Positions 18,226-27,291 of a DNA stretch of 64,000 nt are shown one piece after another (positions within the stretch are counted from its first letter, which is position 1; every line of letters starts with the position of its first letter). The notes below the pieces were generated by a model, which did no database searches, was not told the origin of the DNA, and saw only the letters and a list, made by a program, of their open reading frames with translations. The DNA is from Carboxylicivirga marina (lineage in GTDB: Bacteria; Bacteroidota; Bacteroidia; Bacteroidales; Marinilabiliaceae): the NCBI RefSeq assembly GCF_016612505.1, contig NZ_JAENRR010000029.1:1-64000 (forward strand), in the 5' to 3' direction. A program made the position numbers and the translations under genes.

Positions 18226-20058
18226 CTACTCAGACTCCCCTAATTCAGAATAAAACTTCTGAAGTGTGAAGAATGCCTTTTTTCGATTACCTGTTTCTGA
18301 GATTAAGCCTTTACGGTTCCATCCATTTTGATAAGGTATCAGCATTCGACGTGGCGAGCGAAAATCTGCTAAAATCCATGGTGTTATACCGCTCAACTGT
18401 GGGATTTTAGCCAATGTAGGCAAGGTTTCGCGATACAATAAATCCTGAAACTCCTCACTCCATCTCGTCAGACTATCAGCATGAAAACCCTGTAAAGCAC
18501 CGGCTCCAAATTCTGAGATAATAATTGGTTTATCCATATCAATCTCCCAACGAATATTTTTAATATTCTCAATGTCACCACCATACCAGCCATAATACTG
18601 ATTAAAACTTAACACATCAACCACATCAGCAAACTTATCTTCCACCACCATACTGTTCGGATTCTCTTGTTTACCATGGTCCTCAAGTGCAGCACTTATA
18701 AGCCTTGTATCATCGAGTCTTCGGGTTGTTTCGGCCAGTTTAGATAAGAATTCGAATCGTGCATTACTTTGAGGCGTTTCATTGGCCATTGACCAGATGA
18801 TTACTGAAGCTCTGTTTTTATCTCTTGAAATCAACTCTTTTAACTGTGTCTCCGCTTTTTTATATGTTTCGGTATTATCCCACTGAATGGTCCAGTAAAC
18901 CGGATTTTCTTCCCAAACCAGAAGTCCCAGTTCATCGGCCAGACGAACCATATTCTCATTGTGAGGATAGTGAGCCAAACGCACAAAATTACACCCTAGC
19001 TCTTTGGCCCAACCCAACAATATTTTAGCATCTTCCATTGAGTAAGCACGGCCACCGCGCATCACATTCTCCTCATGAATGCAGATGCCTTTCAAAAACA
19101 CTTTGTCACCATTCAATAGTATATCTGAGCCTTGCGTACTTATTTGTCGAAAACCAATTTTATCAGTAATCGCATCACTATCGCTCTCAATATTTACTTC
19201 GTATAATTTCGGATTGGTATCACTCCAGTAATCAAGTTTTCTAACAGGTATTGACACTTCAACCTTACCATTGGCATTGCTTGTAAATCCTTTGTTTATC
19301 TTAAGTTCAGGTATTTTCACATGCACTTTGGCATTGGCATTTTCTTTACCATTAAGTTGAATATATCCTTTTAACAACTTGTTATTCTCCTTATCCAGCT
19401 GAATACTGTAATCTTCAATAAAAGTCTTGCTAAGTGCATAAACAGTGACATCGCGCGTTATACCACCATAATTCCACCAATCGGTATTCAAAGTGGGCAC
19501 CTCATCGGCAGCTCTTTTGTTATCAACACGCACAACTACAAAATTATCTTTTGCCCTTAACACATGTGTCATTTCAAAATTAAAAGGTGTGAACCCTCCT
19601 TTGTGGGTCCCAAGTTTCTTTCCATTGACATAAACGTCAGCTCGATAGTTAACTGCTCCAAAATGCAAATAATATCGTTTGGAGTTATCGTAATCATCCA
19701 CATCAAAAGACTTTTTATACCATAGTGTTCCTTCGTAATAAAACAATTTCTCTTCTTGCGAATTCCAATCTCCTGGAACCAGCATACTTGGTGATGCATC
19801 AAAGTCATATTCCACCAAATCCATCTTATCTTTCGGCTTCATATTTAGATAAAAAGCGCCTGCTCCCGGATTTTCAGAACCATCATGGGGTTGCCAACGA
19901 TAATTATAATAACCAGTCTCATACATATCGACAATATAATGCCAACGACCATTAAGGCTCATGCCTTTTCGCAAATAATTATTATGAAGAAGGTTACCAG
20001 AAAACAGTAATGGTAAGTTAAGAATTAAAATCAGTGATGTAATTGCTAGTTTTCTCAT
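18226..20058 (-). CDS. GH2 glycoside hydrolase, beta-glucuronidase-like
   Basis: A 610-residue secreted enzyme (signal peptide about 1-20). Domains are a jelly-roll sugar-binding domain (about 35-210), an Ig-like domain (about 211-305) and a TIM barrel (about 310-605). The acid/base is E427 in IIWSMANE and the nucleophile is E516 in IISEFGAGA. Near the C-terminus WNRKGL contains the N-x-K pattern (N581, K583) that recognises the uronate carboxylate in beta-glucuronidases. This makes a beta-glucuronidase, or a related uronidase, the best guess over beta-galactosidase. It stands apart from the sulfatase locus and has no SusCD partner next to it. A monocistronic unit is likely. Confidence 0.88.
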   Translation of the reverse strand: MRKLAITSLILILNLPLLFSGNLLHNNYLRKGMSLNGRWHYIVDMYETGYYNYRWQPHDGSENPGAGAFYLNMKPKDKMDLVEYDFDASPSMLVPGDWNSQEEKLFYYEGTLWYKKSFDVDDYDNSKRYYLHFGAVNYRADVYVNGKKLGTHKGGFTPFNFEMTHVLRAKDNFVVVRVDNKRAADEVPTLNTDWWNYGGITRDVTVYALSKTFIEDYSIQLDKENNKLLKGYIQLNGKENANAKVHVKIPELKINKGFTSNANGKVEVSIPVRKLDYWSDTNPKLYEVNIESDSDAITDKIGFRQISTQGSDILLNGDKVFLKGICIHEENVMRGGRAYSMEDAKILLGWAKELGCNFVRLAHYPHNENMVRLADELGLLVWEENPVYWTIQWDNTETYKKAETQLKELISRDKNRASVIIWSMANETPQSNARFEFLSKLAETTRRLDDTRLISAALEDHGKQENPNSMVVEDKFADVVDVLSFNQYYGWYGGDIENIKNIRWEIDMDKPIIISEFGAGALQGFHADSLTRWSEEFQDLLYRETLPTLAKIPQLSGITPWILADFRSPRRMLIPYQNGWNRKGLISETGNRKKAFFTLQKFYSELGESE

Positions 20059-20167
20059 ATTGGCATCATTTTAATCAATTCACCAATATAGTTAATTACA
20101 CTTTATAACTGTCAAGTTTAAAACTCATTTTTGCAGAGATGAGTCATTCATAAGAAATATGATTACG

Positions 20168-21967
20168 CTAGTTTTGCGTCTCTAATGAAAAGCTAATTTT
20201 ACTTCCTTTTCCAGTGCTTGATTCTATTTTCAGTTGATGACCATGCTTTTCAGCAAACTCATTACAAAGAAACAAGCCTAAACCGGTACCTTTTTCACCA
20301 CTGGTGCCTGGCTGAGAACTCATCACTCCTTCGGCTAAAGCCATCTTCAATCGCTTCTCATCAAAGCCAATTCCGTTATCGATGACTGAAACTTCAGTTA
20401 ACATTTTGCCTTTCTCATTGGTTTTCTTAGTGCATTTAACCTCAACAACACTGTTTTTATCACTATATTTAATGGCATTCATCAACAGATTCCTCACCAT
20501 TATTGAAATCATATTACAATCAGCCAACACCAGATATTGTTTCTCGTTTTCAAATCTGACTTTAATACTTTTATGAGATGCACTAATATTGACATTATTG
20601 ATCTCAGACTGAATAATATCTTCGAGCTTACATACTGTTGGTGAAAACTTAATATCATCGGTCTGAAGCTTAGACCACTCTAATAAATTATTTAAGAGCT
20701 TCAGGTAATTTTCCATCTCATTATTAATCAAACCTATATAATCTTTCCTTTCACTATCTTTCAATTCGTCATAGTTAAGGTCCAGGATATTTGAAATACC
20801 CAGCATACCGGAGAAAGGACTTAGCAGGTCATGCGAGATAATTCTGAATAGTTTATCCTTTGTACTATTCAATTTTTCAAGTTCCTGCGTTTTTTGAGCT
20901 AATAACTTATTTTGTTGACGCTTCTGTTTTTCACTCCTATAAAGTAAAATTAAAATGGTAAGCGTAATAATAAAGCCGGCAATAAAAGCCACAACGGTCA
21001 TCTTTTGCTTACCTATCACCTTATTCTTTTCATGAAGCACCAGTTCTTTTGAATTTATCTCATCCCGTTGTTCAAGAAGAATCCTTCTATTATTCTCAAT
21101 TTCTTCGCTCGAAAATTTCAGTTCATATTTCAACAGGCTCAAACTATCTTGAAAGGCTGCAAGGTCTTTCTTACTGTTTACCACTTCTTCATTCTGAGAA
21201 CTCAGTTTATCAGAAAGAACCGCACTTTTATTTTGTAGTTGGTTAAGCTCTTGTTTTTGCTGATTCATCGTTTTTGCATATTCAACTATCTCTTTCTTAT
21301 AGTTGTTTATCTCTTTTTCAGATGAGTCAATCAACTGATTAGCACTATCAATATCGGCCTTGAGGTAATGTAGTTGTTTTTCAGTATCTACAAGCTTCTC
21401 TTGCGCCTGAAGGTAAAGTTCTTTAACATCCACCTCTGTGCCTCCCATCAATTCAATCTCTTTTTTTATGCTAATATTTCGTTGATAAATATTTCCCTTG
21501 TTAATTTCGAATAAGATATTTCCATCTGGTGTGTCATAGATATTAAACAAGATATTGCGGGGATTCGGATAATTTATGCACACCAATATAATATCTTTGC
21601 CTTTTGTCATCTCAAATATGGCATCGTAGTACTTTTGCTTATCGTCGCCAACAACCACCATGCAGCACTGGTTGTAGTTGCTTTTGACACTCTTATCAAC
21701 CTTTAGCTTAATCTTCTTATCATTGATTTTAAGCGTTGATTCAATTGCTTTGAATTCATGAACAAGTGATTCTTCTTCAGTCAGTAATGCGATATTGTAG
21801 GTTGGCAGGCTCCTTTGCATTTCTGATGAAGAAAGCCTGGCAAAATTAAAAGTATAGGCCCCGACAAGTTCACTTCGTTCAATTTCCTGAGCCCGTATAT
21901 CCATTGCTCCATTAACGATAAACAGCAGCATCATAATAACTATATGACAGAATTTCTTTTTATACAT
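20168..21967 (-). CDS. Sensor histidine kinase with YfiR-like input domain
   Basis: A 599-residue membrane kinase. After a signal peptide (about 1-26), residues about 30-170 form a YfiR-like (DUF4154) periplasmic domain with the ending INKGNIYQRNISIKKEI. A long coiled coil follows (about 183-320), then one membrane helix (about 324-343), a HisKA domain with phospho-acceptor H379 in FRIISHDLLSPF and an HATPase domain with DNGIGF and GTGLGLFLC. There is no receiver domain and no response regulator gene next to it, so its partner lies elsewhere. It starts 154 bp after the TonB-dependent receptor and may sense that receptor or its ligand. Confidence 0.9.
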   Translation of the reverse strand: MYKKKFCHIVIMMLLFIVNGAMDIRAQEIERSELVGAYTFNFARLSSSEMQRSLPTYNIALLTEEESLVHEFKAIESTLKINDKKIKLKVDKSVKSNYNQCCMVVVGDDKQKYYDAIFEMTKGKDIILVCINYPNPRNILFNIYDTPDGNILFEINKGNIYQRNISIKKEIELMGGTEVDVKELYLQAQEKLVDTEKQLHYLKADIDSANQLIDSSEKEINNYKKEIVEYAKTMNQQKQELNQLQNKSAVLSDKLSSQNEEVVNSKKDLAAFQDSLSLLKYELKFSSEEIENNRRILLEQRDEINSKELVLHEKNKVIGKQKMTVVAFIAGFIITLTILILLYRSEKQKRQQNKLLAQKTQELEKLNSTKDKLFRIISHDLLSPFSGMLGISNILDLNYDELKDSERKDYIGLINNEMENYLKLLNNLLEWSKLQTDDIKFSPTVCKLEDIIQSEINNVNISASHKSIKVRFENEKQYLVLADCNMISIMVRNLLMNAIKYSDKNSVVEVKCTKKTNEKGKMLTEVSVIDNGIGFDEKRLKMALAEGVMSSQPGTSGEKGTGLGLFLCNEFAEKHGHQLKIESSTGKGSKISFSLETQN

Positions 21968-22121
21968 CTGCTATATTCATCTATTATTGATTAAGGGAAC
22001 TCTCATTTTTACTATTATTTTGCCCGAGGAAATTTTTCTGAACTTCAATATCGTGATAATAAATAGATATTGACCTGATTAACAACCTCAAACAGCTTTT
22101 ATTGCCTATAAATTTAACAAC

Positions 22122-24443
22122 TTAAATCTTTTCAGAATCTCGATTAAACATTTTTGTTGGCTGTTTCCATATCAAATTAATCAGAAATATTCTGCCTGGC
22201 TGTGGATGATAGGCCGGAATTAATCCTTCCGGATTTATGTTCGTTTCGAAATTATAGTCTTCGGCATACGCTGAGCCAGTCTCTCTTCCCATCCCATAGA
22301 ACTGTTCATCTAATAAGTTGTTCACCACAAGCTGCAATTTTAAATTAGGAATAATATTGTATGAAAGAGCCATGTTCACTTTCATATAAGAAGGAGCATA
22401 TCCACCTTCATAGGTTTGTATCCATCTGTTTTCTTCCGGGGCCTTGCGCTTACCAACCCAATTCAGACGTATATCACTTGTTAACCTATCGTTCAAAAAC
22501 AACGCATTCAAACCAGCATTTACTTTATGTTTGGATGTACGGTTAATGGCATACATCCCCTCTTTATTAAGGCCAACAAGGTAATTATAGTTCGAATAAT
22601 AACGTAATTGCTTATGTAACTGCCATGATAAGTCGACCGATAAGCCTGTAATGGTTATTTGGTCTATATTTTCAAATCGTTCGCCCGATAACGATGTTGG
22701 GTCGCTAACTTTACCAATCAACTCATCTACTTCTGAAAGAAAGGTGTTTGCTTTTATTGACAAGCGCTCGTTTAACATCATACTCCTCAATTCCAGTTCA
22801 TAAGTGTGAATCTTTTGGGGAGAAAGGTTTGGATTCCCTCTAAATTCATTGCTTAATTCAAAAATACTGGGCTGCCTAAACGCTTTTCCGTACAGCAATT
22901 TCACACCAAAATATTCCGATGGATTATAATCAAATGTCATTCTGGGGTTAAGAATACTACCAAATTCGGAACTATAATCGTATCGCAAGCCAACAGAATA
23001 ACTCATCTTTTTCCATTGCTTATCCCATAAGCCAAAAACAGCCACTTCATTAACCGTAAATAAAGGATATGATTTGGGTACATTTAAACTACCATCCTCC
23101 TTTATGGCTTCATCCCACGATGAAGGAGTTGAATTTTTATCATTTGGATAAGTTCCTAGCGAAACTATACGATCGCTTTTACGACTGATACTCCCTTTCA
23201 GTCCTAATGAAAAGTGACTATTATTATCAAAATCCCAAATCAAACGTTCTTCTATATATGCCTGATAAGAATAGGCCCCATAGCTTTTCCGAAGGTTTGG
23301 AAATCGGTATAAGTATTTAAATCCTCCGTCAGGAATAATGTTAGTACCTCTGAACACAAGCGATGAATGAACTTGTAATTTACTTCCAACATCGGTTGTA
23401 TTATTAAAATAGGTATGAAAATTTCGATAATGCGATGTATTCTCCTTATCGATTAAATCATATTCGTAAGCCACAATGGTTGGACCATATGCGCGGATGT
23501 AATCACTGTAAAAAACTCCTATTGTTGAATTTTTATAATGCAGTTTACCTCTTAATGAAAAGCTCGACTGAGTTGTATTAAATCCTTCAGGAATGGTTTT
23601 ACCTCCATACGATGTATTTGGCTGATCATACAGCATATCACCTTCGTAATTGTAATCTGTGGTGAAATATGCCGGGTATCGATGATTTTTAAAATACGAA
23701 CCAGGATCATACCGATTAAGCCCCATATCACCTTTTGAAAACATACTATGTACAGCCATTGACAGATGTAGCGATTCTCCAAGCTTAGACCCTATCAAAA
23801 CATCAGCACCACGAGTATTGTCTGAGCCTACAAATGACTTCACCACTACTGTTTCATGATTCGATTTTGTAATTAAATGGATAATACCAGTAAATGCCTG
23901 AGCACCATAAACAACCGAACCCGGCCCCTGCACTATTTCAATCCGTTCAATATCGATTAACATATTTTCATAGGTCCACAAATAAGACCAATTAAAACTA
24001 ATGTTGTTTTGTACAATACCATCGACCATTACCAACACTTCTGAATTTCCAACTTCACCAATTCCACGATTCATATTATGTGTTGGATATTCGCCATTAC
24101 CTTCATTGTAGAGCATAAAATCAAAGCCCGGAATATCCTGACAAACATCAACCAATGTTTGATATCCACGATCTTCAATCATCTTTTGGGTAATAACTGT
24201 AATGTTGGAAGGCGACTTTGTTACCTCCACCTCTTTTATAGATCCTGTGATGGTTTTTAATTGCGATAATTCCATCAAAGAGTATTGATAAGTTTGTTTA
24301 ATCCTCACACTATCTTGCCCTGCCACTCTCACAGCGCACATAGCAACCAGCATTAAAAAAAGATATCTTGACTGTCTCAAAACAACAGTAACATCAACAA
24401 CACAGCCTCTCAGCAGACGCTTATAAAGCGAATATTTCTTCAT
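22122..24443 (-). CDS. TonB-dependent outer-membrane receptor
   Basis: A 773-residue receptor of the general siderophore/vitamin type, shorter than SusC and without an N-terminal carboxypeptidase-like domain. The signal is long (cut near AGQDS, about residue 43), so an internal start is possible. The plug covers about 75-190 (VLVMVDGIVQNN, IERIEIVQGPGSVVYGAQAFTGIIHLITK) and the rest is barrel, with late strands such as LKLQLVVNNLLDEQFYGMG. No SusD follows. It is paired with a YfiR-like sensor kinase on the same strand. The ligand (metal chelate, vitamin or other) cannot be named. Confidence 0.92.
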   Translation of the reverse strand: MKKYSLYKRLLRGCVVDVTVVLRQSRYLFLMLVAMCAVRVAGQDSVRIKQTYQYSLMELSQLKTITGSIKEVEVTKSPSNITVITQKMIEDRGYQTLVDVCQDIPGFDFMLYNEGNGEYPTHNMNRGIGEVGNSEVLVMVDGIVQNNISFNWSYLWTYENMLIDIERIEIVQGPGSVVYGAQAFTGIIHLITKSNHETVVVKSFVGSDNTRGADVLIGSKLGESLHLSMAVHSMFSKGDMGLNRYDPGSYFKNHRYPAYFTTDYNYEGDMLYDQPNTSYGGKTIPEGFNTTQSSFSLRGKLHYKNSTIGVFYSDYIRAYGPTIVAYEYDLIDKENTSHYRNFHTYFNNTTDVGSKLQVHSSLVFRGTNIIPDGGFKYLYRFPNLRKSYGAYSYQAYIEERLIWDFDNNSHFSLGLKGSISRKSDRIVSLGTYPNDKNSTPSSWDEAIKEDGSLNVPKSYPLFTVNEVAVFGLWDKQWKKMSYSVGLRYDYSSEFGSILNPRMTFDYNPSEYFGVKLLYGKAFRQPSIFELSNEFRGNPNLSPQKIHTYELELRSMMLNERLSIKANTFLSEVDELIGKVSDPTSLSGERFENIDQITITGLSVDLSWQLHKQLRYYSNYNYLVGLNKEGMYAINRTSKHKVNAGLNALFLNDRLTSDIRLNWVGKRKAPEENRWIQTYEGGYAPSYMKVNMALSYNIIPNLKLQLVVNNLLDEQFYGMGRETGSAYAEDYNFETNINPEGLIPAYHPQPGRIFLINLIWKQPTKMFNRDSEKI

Positions 24444-24779
24444 TCAAAATTACGATAAAAGAAAACTATAGGACACACGAATTAAGTGAAAATTAACTAA
24501 GCTACAAAATTAAAATACAGTAATATACACTCCTAAAAAAATTAGATTAACGCTGTGTATTGTTATCATGTATCAAATAACGGCCATATACTACCTACCT
24601 GGATTCTCAAATTAATTCGTATTCCAATTACTAGCATCCATCAGCTCAAAAAACTATGGCATTAATCAATCAGAATTTATATTTTAGTATTGACTAAGCG
24701 AAATAAAACAATGACCCGTACATTGCATTACTCACAATCAAAAATTCAAAACCAGGCTTATAGCCTTTAATTTTCTAGC
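24444..24779. other. Divergent intergenic region
   Basis: This 336-bp AT-rich gap lies between the minus-strand receptor and the plus-strand GIDE gene. A possible minus-strand -7 box, TAATTTTG (24505-24512), lies 61 bp before the receptor ATG but lacks a clear -33 partner. No gene, RNA or strong hairpin was seen. Confidence 0.4.
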
Positions 24780-25541
24780 ATGAACGAACCAATCGTTATT
24801 ATCATCATTACGGTCATTGTAGTTATTTTTATCCTAGCGATATTCTTTAGTAAAAAAGCCATCATAAAGCGCAAACTCAAAAAAGCCGAACTAAAGAAAC
24901 TTTCTCAATTTAGAAATGGCGATACAGCAAAAATAGTCGGTCAGGTTGAGCTAGTGGACCAAGCGTTGACAGCTCCATTATCAGGCCGTAAATGTGCGTA
25001 TTATTATGCGCATGTTGAACAGGAGGTTTCATCTGGGAAAAACTCTCGCTGGAAAACTTTGATCGAGGAAGAAGTATCAGGCGAGTACCTTATTCGTGAT
25101 GGCAGCGAATGCGCCTATATAAGTAGCAAACATGTCAAAAGCTACATTGTGCAAGATAGAAAATTCAGATCGGGATTTATGAATGATGCCAGTCAGGCCC
25201 TTGAGCGCTACCTGAACAACAAAGGCTATGAAAGTGAGAATATGTTGGGCTTTAACAAAACATTGCGTTACAAGGAAGGCATATTAGAGGCAGGCGAAAC
25301 TATAGCGGTTTTTGGTTGTGGGCAATGGAAGAGTGCTTCGGAACTTGGATTACCTGAGGAACTGGGACAGGTACTAGCCATTAACGACCCGGATGAAGGT
25401 ACTGTTTACTTAAGCGACGACCCCGATACGACTAAAAATACAGCCAAAGCTAATACCATAAATCAATCAGATAATTATGGGCAGGCAGACAGTCGTTATT
25501 TTCAGAAAACAAGCGAGAGTAAATATTTTAAGAAGTCTTAA
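24780..25541 (+). CDS. GIDE-domain membrane protein
   Basis: A 253-residue protein with one N-terminal membrane helix (about 4-23, IVIIIITVIVVIFILAIFF), a short basic stretch and then a GIDE-like domain. The domain features are a repeated beta-rich core, SGRKCAYYYAHVEQEV, a central strand pair around GEYLIRDGSECAYI, and late ETIAVFGCGQW. In eukaryotes the domain occurs in mitochondrial MUL1-type E3 ligases next to a RING finger. No RING is present here, so no ligase activity should be assumed. The C-terminal 45 residues are polar and probably disordered. The role in bacteria is unknown. Confidence 0.75.
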   Translation: MNEPIVIIIITVIVVIFILAIFFSKKAIIKRKLKKAELKKLSQFRNGDTAKIVGQVELVDQALTAPLSGRKCAYYYAHVEQEVSSGKNSRWKTLIEEEVSGEYLIRDGSECAYISSKHVKSYIVQDRKFRSGFMNDASQALERYLNNKGYESENMLGFNKTLRYKEGILEAGETIAVFGCGQWKSASELGLPEELGQVLAINDPDEGTVYLSDDPDTTKNTAKANTINQSDNYGQADSRYFQKTSESKYFKKS

Positions 25542-25593
25542 ATTCCCTCACTCTTTTCATCAACGTGTGATAATTTCAATTTGTAATTATAAC

Positions 25594-25628
25594 AAAAAGA
25601 GGAAATCCATGAATGGATTTCCCCTTTA
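25594..25628. terminator. Bidirectional terminator between convergent genes
   Basis: The inverted repeat GGAAATCCAT-GA-ATGGATTTCC is flanked by an A-run on the left (AAAAAGA) and CCTTTAT on the right. It lies between the stop of the GIDE gene and that of the cold-shock gene and can serve both transcripts. Confidence 0.75.
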
Positions 25629-25657
25629 TAGTACAGTAATAAAAAGTTATATAGTAA

Positions 25658-25846
25658 TTATATTACTTTCACATTAACAGCATTAAGGCCTTTTTTACCT
25701 TCTTGTAGATCAAATTCTACTTCGTCACCTTCACGGATTTCATCAATTAATCCTGTAACGTGTACAAAATGCTCTTTACCATTCTCTTCAGTGATAAAGC
25801 CGAAACCTTTTGAGTCATTGAAGAATTTTACTTTTCCTTTATTCAT
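25658..25846 (-). CDS. Cold-shock domain protein
   Basis: A 62-residue single cold-shock domain, a nucleic-acid chaperone that melts RNA structure. RNP1 is seen as SKGFGFI and RNP2 as EHFVHV; the rest follows the five-strand OB fold. It is slightly shorter than E. coli CspA, which is normal for Bacteroidetes versions. It has its own promoter (25877-25906) and terminator (25594-25628). Confidence 0.96.
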   Translation of the reverse strand: MNKGKVKFFNDSKGFGFITEENGKEHFVHVTGLIDEIREGDEVEFDLQEGKKGLNAVNVKVI

Positions 25847-26189
25847 CTTACTTTAATTGAAATAATAATAATGCATCAAAAGTAAATTAATAATCTGGTT
25901 TTCAAACATTTTTATTGAAATAATATTATATCATACACAATTTAACAAACAATTCAGGCAAACAACCAATCACAATACAACTCTATATCGATTTGATTTT
26001 CAATCCCTAACACACCCTTTAGAACACCGACTCATCTGATAAAAACTTGTAAATGATATTAGTCAAATACTCTGTAATCCTCCACAATGACCTTTAAGCT
26101 TATCTAAGTGAATTGTAATCATTACAACAAAATCGTTGTCTAGGTAATCAGAGCATTTGCTTAAATTTCTCACTTAGCCGCATTGTGTG
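25847..26189. other. Intergenic region after the sulfatase/GH operon
   Basis: This 343-bp gap holds the cold-shock promoter at its left. Further right are two overlapping, mutually exclusive palindromes: TTGTAAT-C-ATTACAA (26113-26127) and ACAAC-AAAATC-GTTGT (26124-26139). They lie about 50-75 bp past the GH5 stop and may mark the 3' end of the long operon, although no U-tract follows. No gene was seen. Confidence 0.4.
25877..25906 (-). promoter_or_regulatory. Promoter of the cold-shock gene
   Basis: On the minus strand TTTG (25903-25906) is followed after 18 bp by TACTTTTG (25877-25884), close to the Bacteroidetes consensus. The predicted start near 25870 leaves a short leader of about 24 nt. 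Confidence 0.7.
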
Positions 26190-27266
26190 CTATTGTTTAG
26201 AATTTATTATTACCTCAATAATTTCAGGGAACAAGCACTGATAATTTTTGCGATTGATTAGAGCAAACTCATGAGGATAACCATTATCCCACCAGATGGG
26301 GCAAATACCTCTTTTTATACAAGCCTTCGTATAATACTCGGCATGCCGCATGCGATCCCGGATATTTTCATTGTTCACTGTACCCCACTCTCCCATTATA
26401 ACGGGAATACCTTTTGATAGATAATGTTCAACTAATCTATCCAATTCCCTATCCAAAGCTACTTTATCCTCATCTGCCCCCCAGTCTTTGCGAGTTTTTT
26501 CGAGGCACAACTTCCAAGGGTAATAATTATGTATCGATACAATAAGGTTTTTATCGTCGGGCAATTGAAAATCATTTAAAGCATTTGGTATCGATGAAGC
26601 CGCATAAGGTGATATCATCAGATAACGATCTTTGTTTTTCTTGCCTGTAGTTCTGATGGCATCCACGCATACCTGATGAAATTGATTGAGGCAATCACGA
26701 CTTTCAGCACTACCGCCATTCCACTCTTCAGGTGTATTCTTCAACCTTACTTCATTTAAGGTTTCAAATAGGAGTTTCTCAGGATAATTCTTAAAATACT
26801 CAGCTATTTGTGTCCATACGAGCCTCAGTTGTTTTTTCACACTCTCACACTCCTTATAGGTCGCGATTACCCATTCTTCATCATGATGAATATTGATAAT
26901 CACGTACATGTCATTATCCAAGCCATAATTCACAACCTCTTCCACTCGATGTAACCAAGCTGGCTCAATTTGATATTCAGGACCATCTCCAATATGGTAT
27001 TGCCAGGTCACCGGCACTCTTAGCGTATTAAAACCCTTTTCTTTTATAACATTAATAAGCTCCCTAGTGGCTTTAGGATTGGCCCAGGCTGTTTCATCTT
27101 TCCCTTTAGAATCAAGTGTATTTCCAAGATTCCAGCCTACGCCCATATCACGTACAAATTGCATGTGTTTGTTATTCTGAATTTCAAAACCTGCTAGTGT
27201 ATTTTCCTGAGCATGGCTCAATAAAAAACTAAGAGTTATAATTAATGATAAGCTTAATGTTTTCAT
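26190..27266 (-). CDS. GH5 endo-beta-1,4-glucanase (GH5_4-like)
   Basis: A 358-residue secreted enzyme (signal peptide about 1-19) made almost entirely of one TIM barrel. GVGWNLGNTLD near the N-terminus, acid/base E172 in FETLNEVR and nucleophile E293 in VIMGEWG match clan GH-A family 5. The wording of these motifs fits subfamily 4, which includes endo-beta-1,4-glucanases and xyloglucanases. It is the last gene of the long operon, 25 bp after a sulfatase. It lacks a lipobox and T9SS tail, so a periplasmic location is likely, acting on imported oligosaccharides. The subfamily needs a profile search. Confidence 0.88.
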   Translation of the reverse strand: MKTLSLSLIITLSFLLSHAQENTLAGFEIQNNKHMQFVRDMGVGWNLGNTLDSKGKDETAWANPKATRELINVIKEKGFNTLRVPVTWQYHIGDGPEYQIEPAWLHRVEEVVNYGLDNDMYVIINIHHDEEWVIATYKECESVKKQLRLVWTQIAEYFKNYPEKLLFETLNEVRLKNTPEEWNGGSAESRDCLNQFHQVCVDAIRTTGKKNKDRYLMISPYAASSIPNALNDFQLPDDKNLIVSIHNYYPWKLCLEKTRKDWGADEDKVALDRELDRLVEHYLSKGIPVIMGEWGTVNNENIRDRMRHAEYYTKACIKRGICPIWWDNGYPHEFALINRKNYQCLFPEIIEVIINSKQ

Positions 27267-27291
27267 GAGAAATAGGTTCTAAGAATGTCGT

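Noticed and set aside
24445-24452. TAATTTTG box just before the TonB-dependent receptor
   Set aside because: It is 2 bp from the start codon, so transcription would begin inside the gene.
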